DNA of 64,000 nt, from positions 372,001-436,000 of the forward strand of contig JBBPFI010000018.1 of assembly GCA_037974965.1 (NCBI GenBank), in the 5' to 3' direction. Shown here piece after piece: positions 24,825 through 34,260 of the stretch; position 1 is the stretch's first letter, and every line of letters begins with the position of its first letter. Made by a program: the position numbers and the translations under genes. The notes under the pieces are model-generated. The model saw only the letters and a program-made list of their open reading frames with translations. It did not search any database and had not been told where the DNA came from. The DNA comes from Dacryopinax spathularia (Eukaryota > Basidiomycota > Dacrymycetes > Dacrymycetales > Dacrymycetaceae).

Positions 24825-25667
24825 CTTTTCTGGTTGGGTTGCTGTTTGTTGCTCGCTCGCTTCGCTTTAGGTCATGACGAGTCAGAGCCGATTCATTAGG
24901 AAGTGATCACTGCGGGGATGGAGCGTAGGGATCGGCAGACATCTTCCTTCCCCGATCTCGACCTTCCTACATTCCGGCGGCTTCCTTCCCCACCCCCTGG
25001 CGGGACAGGGGCGGGTGCTTATATGCGCTTGTGCTGGCTTGATTGATCGGATGAATAGGGGACAGGTGCGGGAAGAGAGGTTTCGTAATGCATACACATT
25101 GACCCCAGACTATTGACAGCGCTACAAACTAGCAAGCAGAAACCACCCATCACACCACCCACCACCCTAGCAAAGAGGGCGGAGCAGTCCAGGAAGGATC
25201 GAGTGAAGAGAAAAAGGCAACGCACAACAAGCAAAGCAGAGCATCACAGTAAAATGGAAGGTGAAGAAACGTGAGCTATCGGTATGGGTGCCAAAAGAAA
25301 AGGGGAGAGAGTCCACACTATTCACAGGAAACTTATCAACAATCTCAATCTCAATCTCAGTTCCTCCCCCTTCTCGCTCTTGCGCAGCCACTCCGAGCGC
25401 ATATAGTCTACCTCCTCTCACCACTCCGAGCGCATATAGTCTACTCCCCTCTCACGGTATTCACAAGTACATCCGGATTCGTCGGGTCTCAGTATCGAGT
25501 ATTGGGTCGTCGTTAGGTCGCCCCGCGCCTCTTCGGGCGTTCTCCATCCGAGGCGTAAACATAGGCGTGGGGCGATAAATAGAAGTCAACAAGGCATGTA
25601 GGGGTCGTTTTGGGGTCGTATAGGGTAGAGGGAGGGTAGATGTACAGTCCTTCAAGTGTACTTCCGG
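24825..25667. other. Intergenic with 33-bp tandem repeat
   Basis: This 843-bp stretch holds the promoter of the tocopherol-cyclase-like gene and the 3' flank of CHS7. It contains a short CAATCT microsatellite near 25341-25358 and the tandem repeat listed separately. No coding potential could be supported. Confidence 0.5.
25388..25454. repeat. 33-bp direct tandem repeat, two copies
   Basis: Two adjacent copies of a unit beginning CCACTCCGAGCGCATATAGT lie at 25388-25420 and 25421-25454. They differ by a small change near their pyrimidine-rich ends. Seen directly. Confidence 0.9.
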
Positions 25668-26872
25668 CTACTCGTACCATTGTTCGTCCCACGAATCTGC
25701 ATATATGGTCAGTATATGCAAGGTGGGGAGGGTAGAGCGAGATAGGCGAAAGGGGTGGAAGGGTGAGAGTGTGGGGGAGGAGAGGAGACAAGGCGCACCT
25801 TCCGTTATTGACTTCCACGCTGCCCACAGCGCGCCCACGGCCATCGTCTCCAGTATAGTAGCCACGAAACTCCCATCAATCTTCGCGTTCGTCCTCTCAC
25901 ATATCACCCTATTCAGCAAGAAATAATCCAGCTGACTGAGGACGAACAAGATCGCCGTGAGCAAGTACAAGAATATCGGCCGCACTTCGCGCAGGATGCA
26001 CATGACGATGCTGGCCATGATGACGAAGAATATGAATGCTGCTGCGGGTGGCCAGACGTCGAGCAGGACGAAGAGGGTTATGTTCTGCAAATAGGAGAGT
26101 TGGGTGCTGTTGGCTGGTTGCCAGACGTGCGTGAAGGCGAAGGCGGTGTCGAGGGAGATGTAGAGCGTGGCGGCGAAGAATGCGAGGGAGAGGAGGGTGA
26201 AGGGCTGTGGGCACACCAAGTATCAGTATTTCCGCTACTGGTTACGGGCCGGGAAGAGGACGCACGATCATACTGCTTAGAGTCCCATCCTCGACCCACT
26301 GCGTCGCCACCAGCGCATTCGCCACCAACTGCCAAAACAGCGTCGTCACCAACGCCATATGTATAGCCGTCAAGATCGTCAGCGCCATGCTCCCCTGCTC
26401 GAGGAACGACCCCGTCGTCAGGAGCTGAAACACGCATGTCAGCCCGTACGTGAAGAGGAATATCTGGAGCTCGAGTCGCCCCACGGCGGCTTTACGCCTG
26501 TTTGCGCTCGCGAGGAGGAAGATGGTCACTATGACCGACAGGCCGCACGCGATGATATTGGCGATATTCCCCAGCGAGCCGCCGGTGTGCATCCGCGGTA
26601 TACCGCATTCCGGATTTACCTGCCTCGACATCAGCATCTACTTCCTATCAATAGCCGGAAAGGGAAGATGGACGTACCCCAACCGGTGCAGCCGAGACGA
26701 GGTTGGCGAGATTGGTGGGGTTGTTCGTGCTCTGGCCGGGGAAGACGGTCCCTGGTGAGTTTTGTGGACCGAGGAGTTGGTGCACGAAGAGGTTGCAGAT
26801 TGGGTAGGAGGGGACGGCATAGCAGAGTGTGCTGAAGGAGCCGAAGGGGGGGAGGTTGCTTATGCCGACCAT
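25668..26872 (-). CDS. CHS7: Chitin synthase export chaperone Chs7
   Basis: This ER membrane protein is needed for folding and ER exit of chitin synthase Chs3. Four exons are joined by clean introns: APVG to VNPECGIP (about 26682-26625), TLSSMI to PFTLLSLAFF (about 26266-26208) and KSITE to DSWDEQWYE (about 25798-25694). The N-terminus FGSFSTLCYAVPSYPICNLF matches the family's short Cys-containing start. About seven hydrophobic segments follow, including NIANIIACGLSVIVTIFLLA, MALVTTLFWQLVANALVA and FLYLLTAILFVLSQLDYFLL. The acidic C-terminal tail is also usual for Chs7. Length is about 320 residues, as expected. Confidence 0.93.
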
Positions 26873-27078
26873 CTTCGACTACTGCTGTGCGATTGCGCTG
26901 ATGCTCGTGTTGGTGCAACCCCGAGAGTGATGTTGAGTCTGCGCTGGAGTAGGTTTGCTCGGATGAACGTTCGGAGACAAGGAAGACGTGAGAAGACAGC
27001 GGTCGAGGAGGGGAGTTTAAGAGGGCGGCGAGGAGAGGTAGGAGGTCAACGGCGGCGAGGAGGGGGAGGAGAAGGGAG

Positions 27079-27120
27079 AGAGGTTGGAGGAAAGAGGTTG
27101 GAGGAAAGAGGTTGGAGGCG
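27079..27120. repeat. 14-bp tandem repeat, three copies
   Basis: Three adjacent copies of AGAGGTTGGAGGAA occur at 27079-27092, 27093-27106 and 27107-27120, the last ending CG instead of AA. They lie in a purine-rich tract upstream of CHS7. Confidence 0.9.
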
Positions 27121-28420
27121 AGAGGAGAGGAGGGAGGAATGAGGCGCACGCGCTGCACAGCGGTGACGGCTGAGGCACACACAGCGCACCGTCGGTGGTG
27201 TGTGTTGGATGGGGATGCGCGGGCGAGGGACGGGCAGGGAGGGCGAGGGAGGGGTCCAATCACAGCGTCGGATCGCGCTTCCAAACCCGCACCCACCACG
27301 CGCACTTGCTTCCGAAAACCTAGAACGCGGAACGCGGTCTGCGAAGAACTGCGATCGTTTCACTGCCCTGCCGACAATTTACATTTTCTTTGACTGGGAT
27401 AAGTAGCCGCATCAAGCAGATCCGACATGTTATACAGTAAACACAAGAGTTTCAACTACGCTGGCGAATGTATCTAGGAGACTATACTACAACCTTGCAA
27501 GAGAGAGGACGACCATCAACCTCCAACCATCATCTGCGCATCGACCAACAACCCCGCCGGAGACCCTGATACATTCCTCCGACCGCCATCGCCGTCATCC
27601 ATGTCGTCATCTCCTCTCTCAGCGCGCATTACTGTCTCACCCACTCCCACTCTCTCTGAGTCGAGACGAACGATGCAGAGGACGAGGATCGGGCATAATA
27701 TTGATGTCGGGTTGAGAATGGTGGCTGTATCCAGCGAGAAGACGGGCCAGTGTGGGAGGGCACGTGAGAGGTCCGTGCGCGGGCACTGCCTTCATCAGGG
27801 GATCGGCCTGCTGTGTTTGTGTAGCTGGCGCCAGCATCGTGCCTTGCACGTCGCGACAAACGACCACTTCCTCCTCCTCCCGGCGACCTCTATCGCCTGC
27901 CCTGGCAGCAGGGATGGTCGTACCATTTTTGAAGCCTCAGTGGCTATCGCCCACAGGGTAAAACGTCACGCCAACCTGCAGCCCGCTCTCTAACTGGTCC
28001 GCCTACGAGCTCATGGACCGGCGCTGGTGCATGGACCTAGTATGCTCAATGCTCAGCTCGTGACTCAGGCTCTCTCCGCTCCTCTGCAACGATGATCCCA
28101 GCTTGCCTGCGGACATGCATCGGTCACATGCGACTGCCTTCCCGCCTTGGTGTACATACGTACGTACGCGCACATGTCCATTGAGGATTCGACAGTTGCA
28201 TGCATCCGTTGCATGGTCCACGCTGCAATCTTTGCAGTCTCCACAGCTCGGGAGCGGGACCCGTCTATCCTGGTACTTCGTCTTCACCTTGCATCCCAGC
28301 TCTCAGGCTCTGGATACGGAATGCACGCATTCACCTAGCAGTTGACTGCGGTGCCCCTACCCAGATCCGACCTTTAGTACGGCTCTACCGCATCCTCTCC
28401 TCTCGTAACCCTGCCTGGTC

Positions 28421-28866
28421 TGATCATGCCCGCCGTGGTGCTACCCGCGGCTGTCCGATCTGCATCGGGACGTGGGTTGTGGACGCCATAGTTAAGGCAT
28501 GATCACGCCTTGCCGGGCTCGCGAGAGGCCCCGGTCAACTCGATTCAGTTCGCATCGGATCACTGGAGCTTCACACGTTCGGTGGCCTTTTCACGCGTAT
28601 ACGACCCAGACATGACTGATCGAGCGAGGGAGCCGCCTCGACGGCTCTTTGTGGCTTTCGCTTCCTTCTATCACTGGGGATGAGCCTGTTGAACGTCATC
28701 TCTTGACCCGTCCTACCCTCGCACACACTAGCGTTCGGCAAAAACACTGTTCCTTCCCACGCCTCGCAAAGCCCCGCTTGGTCTGATCATGCTGCGGCCG
28801 GCCCTTCCCGCTGATATGGGTAATATTGCGGGTTTCGCGCTGCCGATTCCACGCATGATCACGCCT
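28421..28866. repeat. Two copies of a TGATCATGC / GCATGATCA inverted-repeat unit
   Basis: TGATCATGC at 28421-28429 and 28784-28792 is paired with its reverse complement GCATGATCA, extended as GCATGATCACGCCT, at 28497-28510 and 28853-28866. Arm spacing is similar in the two units (about 70 nt), and the units are about 360 bp apart. The left arms share the flank TGGTC before TGATCATGC. Sequence between the arms is not obviously conserved. Confidence 0.75.
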
Positions 28867-29078
28867 CGCCCGACTGGCGATGGACTATCGGCTTGGATTT
28901 CTACGGCGTCACGGGCTTCTGCGAGTTTGACCGAGAACCGCCTCGCTTGTTTAGCGGGATTGGACCGAGGCGAACAAGCATGAGGTACGATCGCTCAAGG
29001 CACCAAGAACACTACAGCGTCCGCACTCTCTCGTCGTTCTACGAGAATAAACTACCAGCGACTGTAACGAGCCCGGAC

Positions 29079-30023
29079 CTACTGCACCGTCTCCCCCGTC
29101 AAATCCCCTCCCTCCCGCATGACACCCACCCTCTCTTCCCTTCCTCCCACAAGCTCCTTCCCCGCCTCCTTCCCCGCTGCCTCATCTACTTGAACCCCCA
29201 AACAACGGGCAACAAACCCAAACAACTCTTCCTCCGCCTCCCTCGCGTGCCCCGTAAGCGCATGGTCGTCCCCCTCGAACAACCTCAGCGTCCGGTCGCC
29301 CTTGGAGCCGTAACGCTCATACAGGCTCTCAGAGCATCTCGGGCTGAGCGTCCGATCCCCCGTCCCGTGCAGCAGAAGCACCGGTACCGGGGAGAGCTTC
29401 TCAATCCCCTCGGTCTGCGCTGTCTGACTAGCGATGGTCGCTATGCCCGCGATTTGGGACTTCGCCAATGCGCCAACGGTGAAAGCGGGTGCACCGCCGA
29501 ATGACCATCCCACCAAGACAAACTTCCTGACTCCGAGCCTTTCTGAAAGGTATTCCATAGCAGATAAGACATCTTGCGTGCATGGAGCGTTTCGGGCAGG
29601 ATGGCGGTAGTCCAGCCTTAACGTAGGGATCGAGAGGAGTGAGGAGAGCTTGAGCCCAAGAGAGGGGTACATCCCCGACGGTCCGGACACCCCTCCTCCA
29701 GCGCCGGAGAGGAGTAGGACTGCTCCTTTCGCTCTTAGGTCGTGGGTATCTTGTTCCCGGGCGGGGCTTGGGCTGGAGGCGGAGGAGGAAGGCAAGTGGA
29801 GGATTCCAGGCAAGGAACCTCCATACCGGTCAGGAACGGGTATGGAGAGCCGCTCGGTTGTTGATGCCTGAGGTGCGTGCAGGCGGTCAGCGGGGATGGG
29901 CTGGGAAGGGCGGAGGGTCGCGGCGGGGTGGGGCATTATACGTGCGGATGGAGGGGAGAAGGGGACGGTGTAGCGCTCGAGGGTGCGGGTGACGAGGTGT
30001 TGGACGTAGTGGGCGAGGGACAT
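29079..30023 (-). CDS. Alpha/beta hydrolase, unknown substrate
   Basis: A single-exon frame of 314 codons runs from the ATG at 30023-30021. The open frame extends further upstream, but only to a GTG. The nucleophile elbow is GWSFGG (Ser nucleophile), after a core strand KFVLVGW. The acid is probably the Asp in LLLHGTGDRTLSP, and the His is in EGDDHALTG. These come in the order of the classic Ser-Asp-His triad. An oxyanion-hole-like Gly-rich loop follows the first strand (GAVLLLSGAGGGVSG). The about 80 N-terminal residues are Pro/Ser-rich with some positive charge. It resembles dienelactone hydrolase/peptidase-like serine hydrolases more than lipases; the substrate cannot be predicted. Confidence 0.82.
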   Translation of the reverse strand: MSLAHYVQHLVTRTLERYTVPFSPPSARIMPHPAATLRPSQPIPADRLHAPQASTTERLSIPVPDRYGGSLPGILHLPSSSASSPSPAREQDTHDLRAKGAVLLLSGAGGGVSGPSGMYPSLGLKLSSLLSIPTLRLDYRHPARNAPCTQDVLSAMEYLSERLGVRKFVLVGWSFGGAPAFTVGALAKSQIAGIATIASQTAQTEGIEKLSPVPVLLLHGTGDRTLSPRCSESLYERYGSKGDRTLRLFEGDDHALTGHAREAEEELFGFVARCLGVQVDEAAGKEAGKELVGGREERVGVMREGGDLTGETVQ

Positions 30024-30621
30024 CCTCTTGCCGCCTGGGGAGGCCCTAGGAGGTCTTATAGTCTTCACTGGTTCGGTTGTTGAGGGAATGGTGTTAAGCG
30101 CTTTCGACGATGACTAGGCTGGCTCGCTCGGTCGGTTGAAGCTGGTTGTGGGGTGCGTTAAGCGAGCCGGACGAGCCAGGAATCGCAGCTGGCTCAGATC
30201 ATTCGCACTCATCTTCATCCATTGGGTTCGCTTGCCTCCTTGGGTGCTGTCCAAACGATAGCAGACCAGAGCATCAGGTTATCTCGGAAAACGAAGAGTG
30301 AAACGGAACGGCCAACGAAAGCGGGGAGGGGAAGGGGAGCGACCAAAAGGGTACTGTATCGGCGATAGGAAGTTGTAAGGTTCCTTTATCGCCGATATCG
30401 GGAGCAATGCACGTCATGAGACCTGCCAGATCGGGGAAGAGCCATGGGGCCTCGACAAATTCTGGTCGTCGCCCGCCTATATCCCACACCAGGGGACCAC
30501 AGCACCTACAGTTCGGACGACCATCCCACCCCTCTTCGACATACGAACGAACCAACGCGCGGCAACCGTATCAAGGGAGGCAGCAGACCACTGAACTGTT
30601 CGCGAACTCTACTCTGGGAGG
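30024..30621. other. Divergent promoter between hydrolase and small ORF
   Basis: This 598-bp region drives the hydrolase leftward and the small gene rightward. It contains the near-perfect inverted repeat at 30357-30397. No other feature was seen. Confidence 0.5.
30357..30397. promoter_or_regulatory. Inverted repeat with CGGCGATA arms in a divergent promoter
   Basis: TATCGGCGATAGGAA (30357-30371) is followed after 9 nt by TTCCTTTATCGCCGATA (30381-30397). This is its reverse complement apart from two extra T residues. It could be a hairpin or a binding site for a dimeric regulator; the role is inference. Confidence 0.6.
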
Positions 30622-31035
30622 ATGTACAGCAGCAGAGTGATTCTCGCTACCGCTGCCGCAGGGGTGCAGGCAGCTCGCACGACCGGAGCAGCAGCAGTAA
30701 GGCTCGCAACATCCGCTTCGACCGCCTCCTCTCCTTCATCAACCTCATCAACCTCATCCTCCTCCGCTGCTTCACCTTCCTCGTCCTCATCCACCTCCGC
30801 CTCCACAACCGCAACGACCAGCTCAGCAAACACCAAAGAACCTCCCCGCTCCCCCGCCTCCGACACTCCCGTCCCTCCTCCCAAAAAGACGATCGCGGAG
30901 CTTGACGCTGAGCTGATGGCTAAGCTTGAAGAGCGTTCCGGTGAGGGAGGGTCTGCGGGGCTGGAGCTGGAGGACGGGATGGTTCCGGGTGGGTTGAGGA
31001 GGAATGTGAAGGCTAATATGTTTCGGTATATCTGA
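30622..31035 (+). CDS. Small, possibly mitochondrial protein of unknown function
   Basis: The single exon has 137 codons. The first about 35 residues are rich in Ala, Arg, Thr and Ser with no acidic residues (MYSSRVILATAAAGVQAART), as in a mitochondrial presequence. A long Ser/Thr/Ala-rich stretch follows. The last about 50 residues look conserved, with PKKTIAELDAELMAKLEER, then SGEGGSAGLELEDG and a terminal NVKANMFRYI. Similar C-termini occur in small uncharacterised fungal proteins that I recall. Composition and the clean ATG context support a real gene; the function is unknown. Confidence 0.7.
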   Translation: MYSSRVILATAAAGVQAARTTGAAAVRLATSASTASSPSSTSSTSSSSAASPSSSSSTSASTTATTSSANTKEPPRSPASDTPVPPPKKTIAELDAELMAKLEERSGEGGSAGLELEDGMVPGGLRRNVKANMFRYI

Positions 31036-31442
31036 GCTGGCTGGGGCTGGGGTGGCGAAGGGATGGGAGATTGGGAGAGAGAACTTGGACATTTGGTGAA
31101 GGAAGGATGCATTGATGATATGAAGAGGACATTCAGTTTCGGACGGGCCAGCGAGTGGAAGGAAAGACACAAATCTTGGAGCTTTCATGTTTGATTCGGG
31201 AAAGAGATGAGTGTACGAGGGAATCACAATATCCCAAAAAGCCAAATCGGATTCGGCATCCCACAACCACAATGTATCTAAAACCCATAACTATGCAACA
31301 CAACCCTGTACTTACCAAAAGAAACGGAAACCCATGTAGCAGCAGCAGTACATCCCAATTAACAGTCTATCCTCAATCCATTCCCCCTCTCTAGACCTGG
31401 ACCGCGCCGAAGTATCCGGCAGCCAAGGCTGAATGTAGAGCG
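31036..31442. other. Convergent 3' intergenic region
   Basis: About 400 bp lie between the convergent small protein gene and F-box gene 1. No gene or repeat was seen, and antisense frames here lack family features. Confidence 0.5.
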
Positions 31443-32338
31443 TCACGGAACACTCTCCAGGCTCGCCCTCCCCTCCCTCTCTCCGAAAGCGTGCATCAGC
31501 TCCCCTAACCCCACTCCTTCCCTCCCTCTTCCCCTTCCAAAGATCGCACTCAGCAAAACCCTCCAGTCCACCCTCACCCTCCGTCCACGCTCATCGAATT
31601 CAACCAGCTTCGCAACCTCCGCCTCCCCCAGGAAACCCGCAATGCTCACTCTAACAGCATACGGTTTCCCACCCAACATCAAATGTCTTCCATCCCTCGC
31701 CAGTCTAGGTCGGTCCTGCGTCGCCCACCACGGCCTACTACGCTCCTCGCCCGGTAAAGGGAACTCGACCCAGCCCCAGTCCTCACCCTCCAGAAGATTG
31801 CCGAGAGGGAACGTGCCGAAGAAATGGAACGACGGCCTGCGGTCGACTTGCAGTACGAGCCGGGTTTCGCGCAGAAATTCACGGGCGAAATGGGCTTCGA
31901 TGAATGATTTCCAGGAGGGGTGGACGGACCGGGCCCGCCAGAGGTCGCACGCTGGCAGCTCGAGGAGTATGTGTTGCCAGAGCTCGGAGGGGAGGTCGGT
32001 TAGGCCTCTATATGTCGGCTTCGGCGGTGGGGTAACTAAAGGCGCTGGGAGGACGAGCACTGTCCCCTGGTGAATGCGTTAGCTGGGGACATAGACGCTG
32101 GATGCAAGGGGACGGGGCATACCTTGCTGCCCTCGTCGAGGGTGCGGTTATCGATCCTCAGCGTAAGGAGACGCATCTCTGGCACCTTGAGATGAGGTGA
32201 AGAAGGCCAGAGGATCGACCAAGCAACCTCGACCTGCGGATGCTGGTGCTGCTGCCTATGCTCATGCACGCTGGCCAGAGCGTTCCCCAGCGAAGGCAGA
32301 CGCAGACGACCACTAGGAGGGGGCAGGACGACGGCCAT
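31443..32338 (-). CDS. F-box protein 1 of a divergent pair
   Basis: Two exons. Exon 1 runs from the ATG at 32338-32336 and ends DEGSK, and exon 2 continues GTVLVLPAPL to the stop at 31443. The F-box is LTDLPSELWQHILLELPACD plus the following LWRARSVHPSWKSFIEAHF. F-box proteins recruit substrates to SCF ubiquitin ligases through Skp1. The C-terminal domain ends in VRVDWRVLLSAIFGRG, a motif shared with the F-box protein encoded divergently at 32923. In exon 1, a beta-rich segment (VEVAWSILWPSS, MRLLTLRIDNRTL) precedes the F-box, which is unusual. The substrate is unknown. Confidence 0.82.
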
Positions 32339-32922
32339 CCCGGGCTTTGTACTCAGGTGAACTTATGAATGCAATGCAAGCTGACTCGAACAACTCGATT
32401 GGCTGGCCAAGCCGTAAGGGATAAGGGTTTATCGTTATTGTGCTAGCGGGAAGGCGAGCATGGTCGTTCCGAGGAAAAGAAGGAACTGGTTTGAATCAGG
32501 TACAACACATAGTGAGCAGATAAGGGATGCCAGTGTACAGCATATCGCCGGTAGTAAAGAAGTGAATGAGCTGGATGTGGGTGGATGGGTGGATCAGGGT
32601 CGTATCGGGTCCAGGAATAACCCGGTCCGGGGTGTGCCGAGATGCCGACTTTATGTAATGGTTCAAGTCGTCCGAGGATGATCGGCCTATCGGCGCTTCC
32701 CAATCAGGGGCTGAGGTCAGTGAGCGCCCAGGTAACGTGCTCCTCCTCGTCCATCTGTTGGCTTCACAGTGGATCCATCGTCGAGCGCCTTGGATGGTAC
32801 GGTGATCGTTCCTCGACTACACCAAGCGCTGGTTAACTATGCCTACTGACGGTCTGATGTGAATCACTCGAGCGCTTCCTTCTACGAACTGTACTTTAGC
32901 TGCTTGCTCGGACGAATCTGGA
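32339..32922. other. Divergent promoter between the two F-box genes
   Basis: This 584-bp region is shared by two divergently transcribed related F-box genes. I see no recognised element and no supported ORF. Confidence 0.5.
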
Positions 32923-34029
32923 ATGGCATCAACCCATTCCCATTCCCACTACCAACCTGCCAAACCGCAGAGCACGATGCTCAAGTCGGTGGACACGATG
33001 CAGGACGTCGTATGTCCCTCCTCTCCCCTCCCTTTCACTCCTTCCTCCACTCCTTCCTCTGCTCCCTCCCACTCTCTTCTCTCAAAGAAATTCAAACTCA
33101 AACAAATCTCCCACCTCATCCTCCAGCTCACAGCGCTCAAATCTCTCATCCTTTCCCGTTCCCCCTCCACGCCAACACGGGCAACACTTCCCCTCGAACT
33201 GATATACACCATCCTCGACCTTCTCCCCCCTCCTACCGCCTGGCGCCTGCGAGCCGTAAATCGCACGTTTAAGGAATACGTCGAGCACCACTTGTCGCTG
33301 CATTGGCTAGAGGGAACGAGGATCGACATGCTCCCCTCTAGACCGGGATACCAAGGTCAACAATTTGGCGCAGGGCAGAACCAGGCTATATTCCGCATCC
33401 ATCCTGCGAGCTGCGAGCCCGGGAATGGGCGTGCGAGCGCATATGCCTTCCCATACCTGCGGAGGGAGGGCAAGTGGCTCGTCTACGCCCTACATCCGCA
33501 CCAGAGCTTGCGCGAGGGTGCGGTCCAACGACCTTCGGTCCCGCTGCTGCATCCGCTGGCGTATGTCGCTTATGCCCGCGAACGGGAAGCACAAACGCCG
33601 AGATACACCTACCACCTTCGCCGACTGGAGATACACATGACTGTCACCCATATAGCGGGAGGCTTCCATACCGGCCCGCCAGTGATACTGCGGAGTAAAT
33701 GGCACCCCAAGGTCATGCGAGGCGCGGTAGCGGAGGGCTTTAGGCTGTGTGTGGAGAGGGACGAAGTGTGGGTTGATTGGAGAGTCTTGTTTGGCGGGCT
33801 GTGGGTGGGGGGGACGCAGCAGTGGGATCATGCTGGAGTTGAGGAACAGCGTGCGGCTCAGGAGAGGGAGAGGCGGAAGAGGAGGAGACAGAGTTCGGGG
33901 AGCGAGGAGAGCTCTGGAAGTTCTGGGAGTGGAGGCAGGGCGGGCAGTCCGGAGAGTGCGAAGTCCCAGAAGGCGAGGAAGAACTGGGAGGGGAGGAGGT
34001 CGGTGTATGTCGTCCGGGCGTGGGAGTGA
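32923..34029 (+). CDS. F-box protein 2 of a divergent pair
   Basis: The single exon has 368 codons. The F-box lies at about residues 88-130 (LPLELIYTILDLLPPPTAWR then LRAVNRTFKEYVEHHL). A central domain follows with FRIHPASCEPGNGRASAYAF. Near the C-terminus is VWVDWRVLFGGLWVGG, aligned with VRVDWRVLLSAIFGRG of the neighbouring F-box protein. The tail is basic and Ser-rich (RERRKRRRQSSGSEESSGSS), probably disordered. As an F-box protein it likely acts as an SCF substrate adaptor. The shared C-terminal motif and head-to-head arrangement suggest an old inverted duplication. Confidence 0.8.
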   Translation: MASTHSHSHYQPAKPQSTMLKSVDTMQDVVCPSSPLPFTPSSTPSSAPSHSLLSKKFKLKQISHLILQLTALKSLILSRSPSTPTRATLPLELIYTILDLLPPPTAWRLRAVNRTFKEYVEHHLSLHWLEGTRIDMLPSRPGYQGQQFGAGQNQAIFRIHPASCEPGNGRASAYAFPYLRREGKWLVYALHPHQSLREGAVQRPSVPLLHPLAYVAYAREREAQTPRYTYHLRRLEIHMTVTHIAGGFHTGPPVILRSKWHPKVMRGAVAEGFRLCVERDEVWVDWRVLFGGLWVGGTQQWDHAGVEEQRAAQERERRKRRRQSSGSEESSGSSGSGGRAGSPESAKSQKARKNWEGRRSVYVVRAWE

Positions 34030-34260
34030 TCGGCTGTTGTAGGATCAAGATTGCGTACTGTACTTTGCTCTTATTGGCTGTTTGTATCCTACTCTTGCAT
34101 GAGCCTTGAAGGACTCGGCCGTATTCATTCAAGCGTTTTCGCGGACGATAAACATATCATTTCTATCCTCACAACAACTAGCTTCTACAGCCATTTGGCA
34201 TAACTACACTTCCTTCTACTTTCCTTTATTTCTCCTCTTCGTTCCTAAAGATCTCGAGAG

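Larger units (their letters stand above)
26873..29078. other. 2.2-kb gene-poor region upstream of CHS7
   Basis: This lies between the CHS7 start and the 3' end of the hydrolase gene. Several frames of 60-130 codons exist (for example 27601-27993 on the plus strand), but none has a recognisable family, good splice context or protein-like composition. The left 300 bp are purine-rich on the plus strand and hold a 14-bp tandem repeat. The right part contains two related inverted-repeat units, listed separately. Confidence 0.5.

Noticed and set aside
26631-27305. 224-codon minus-strand frame over the 5' end of CHS7
   Set aside because: It is out of frame with CHS7 and made of Ser/Leu/Pro-rich sequence from purine-rich DNA.
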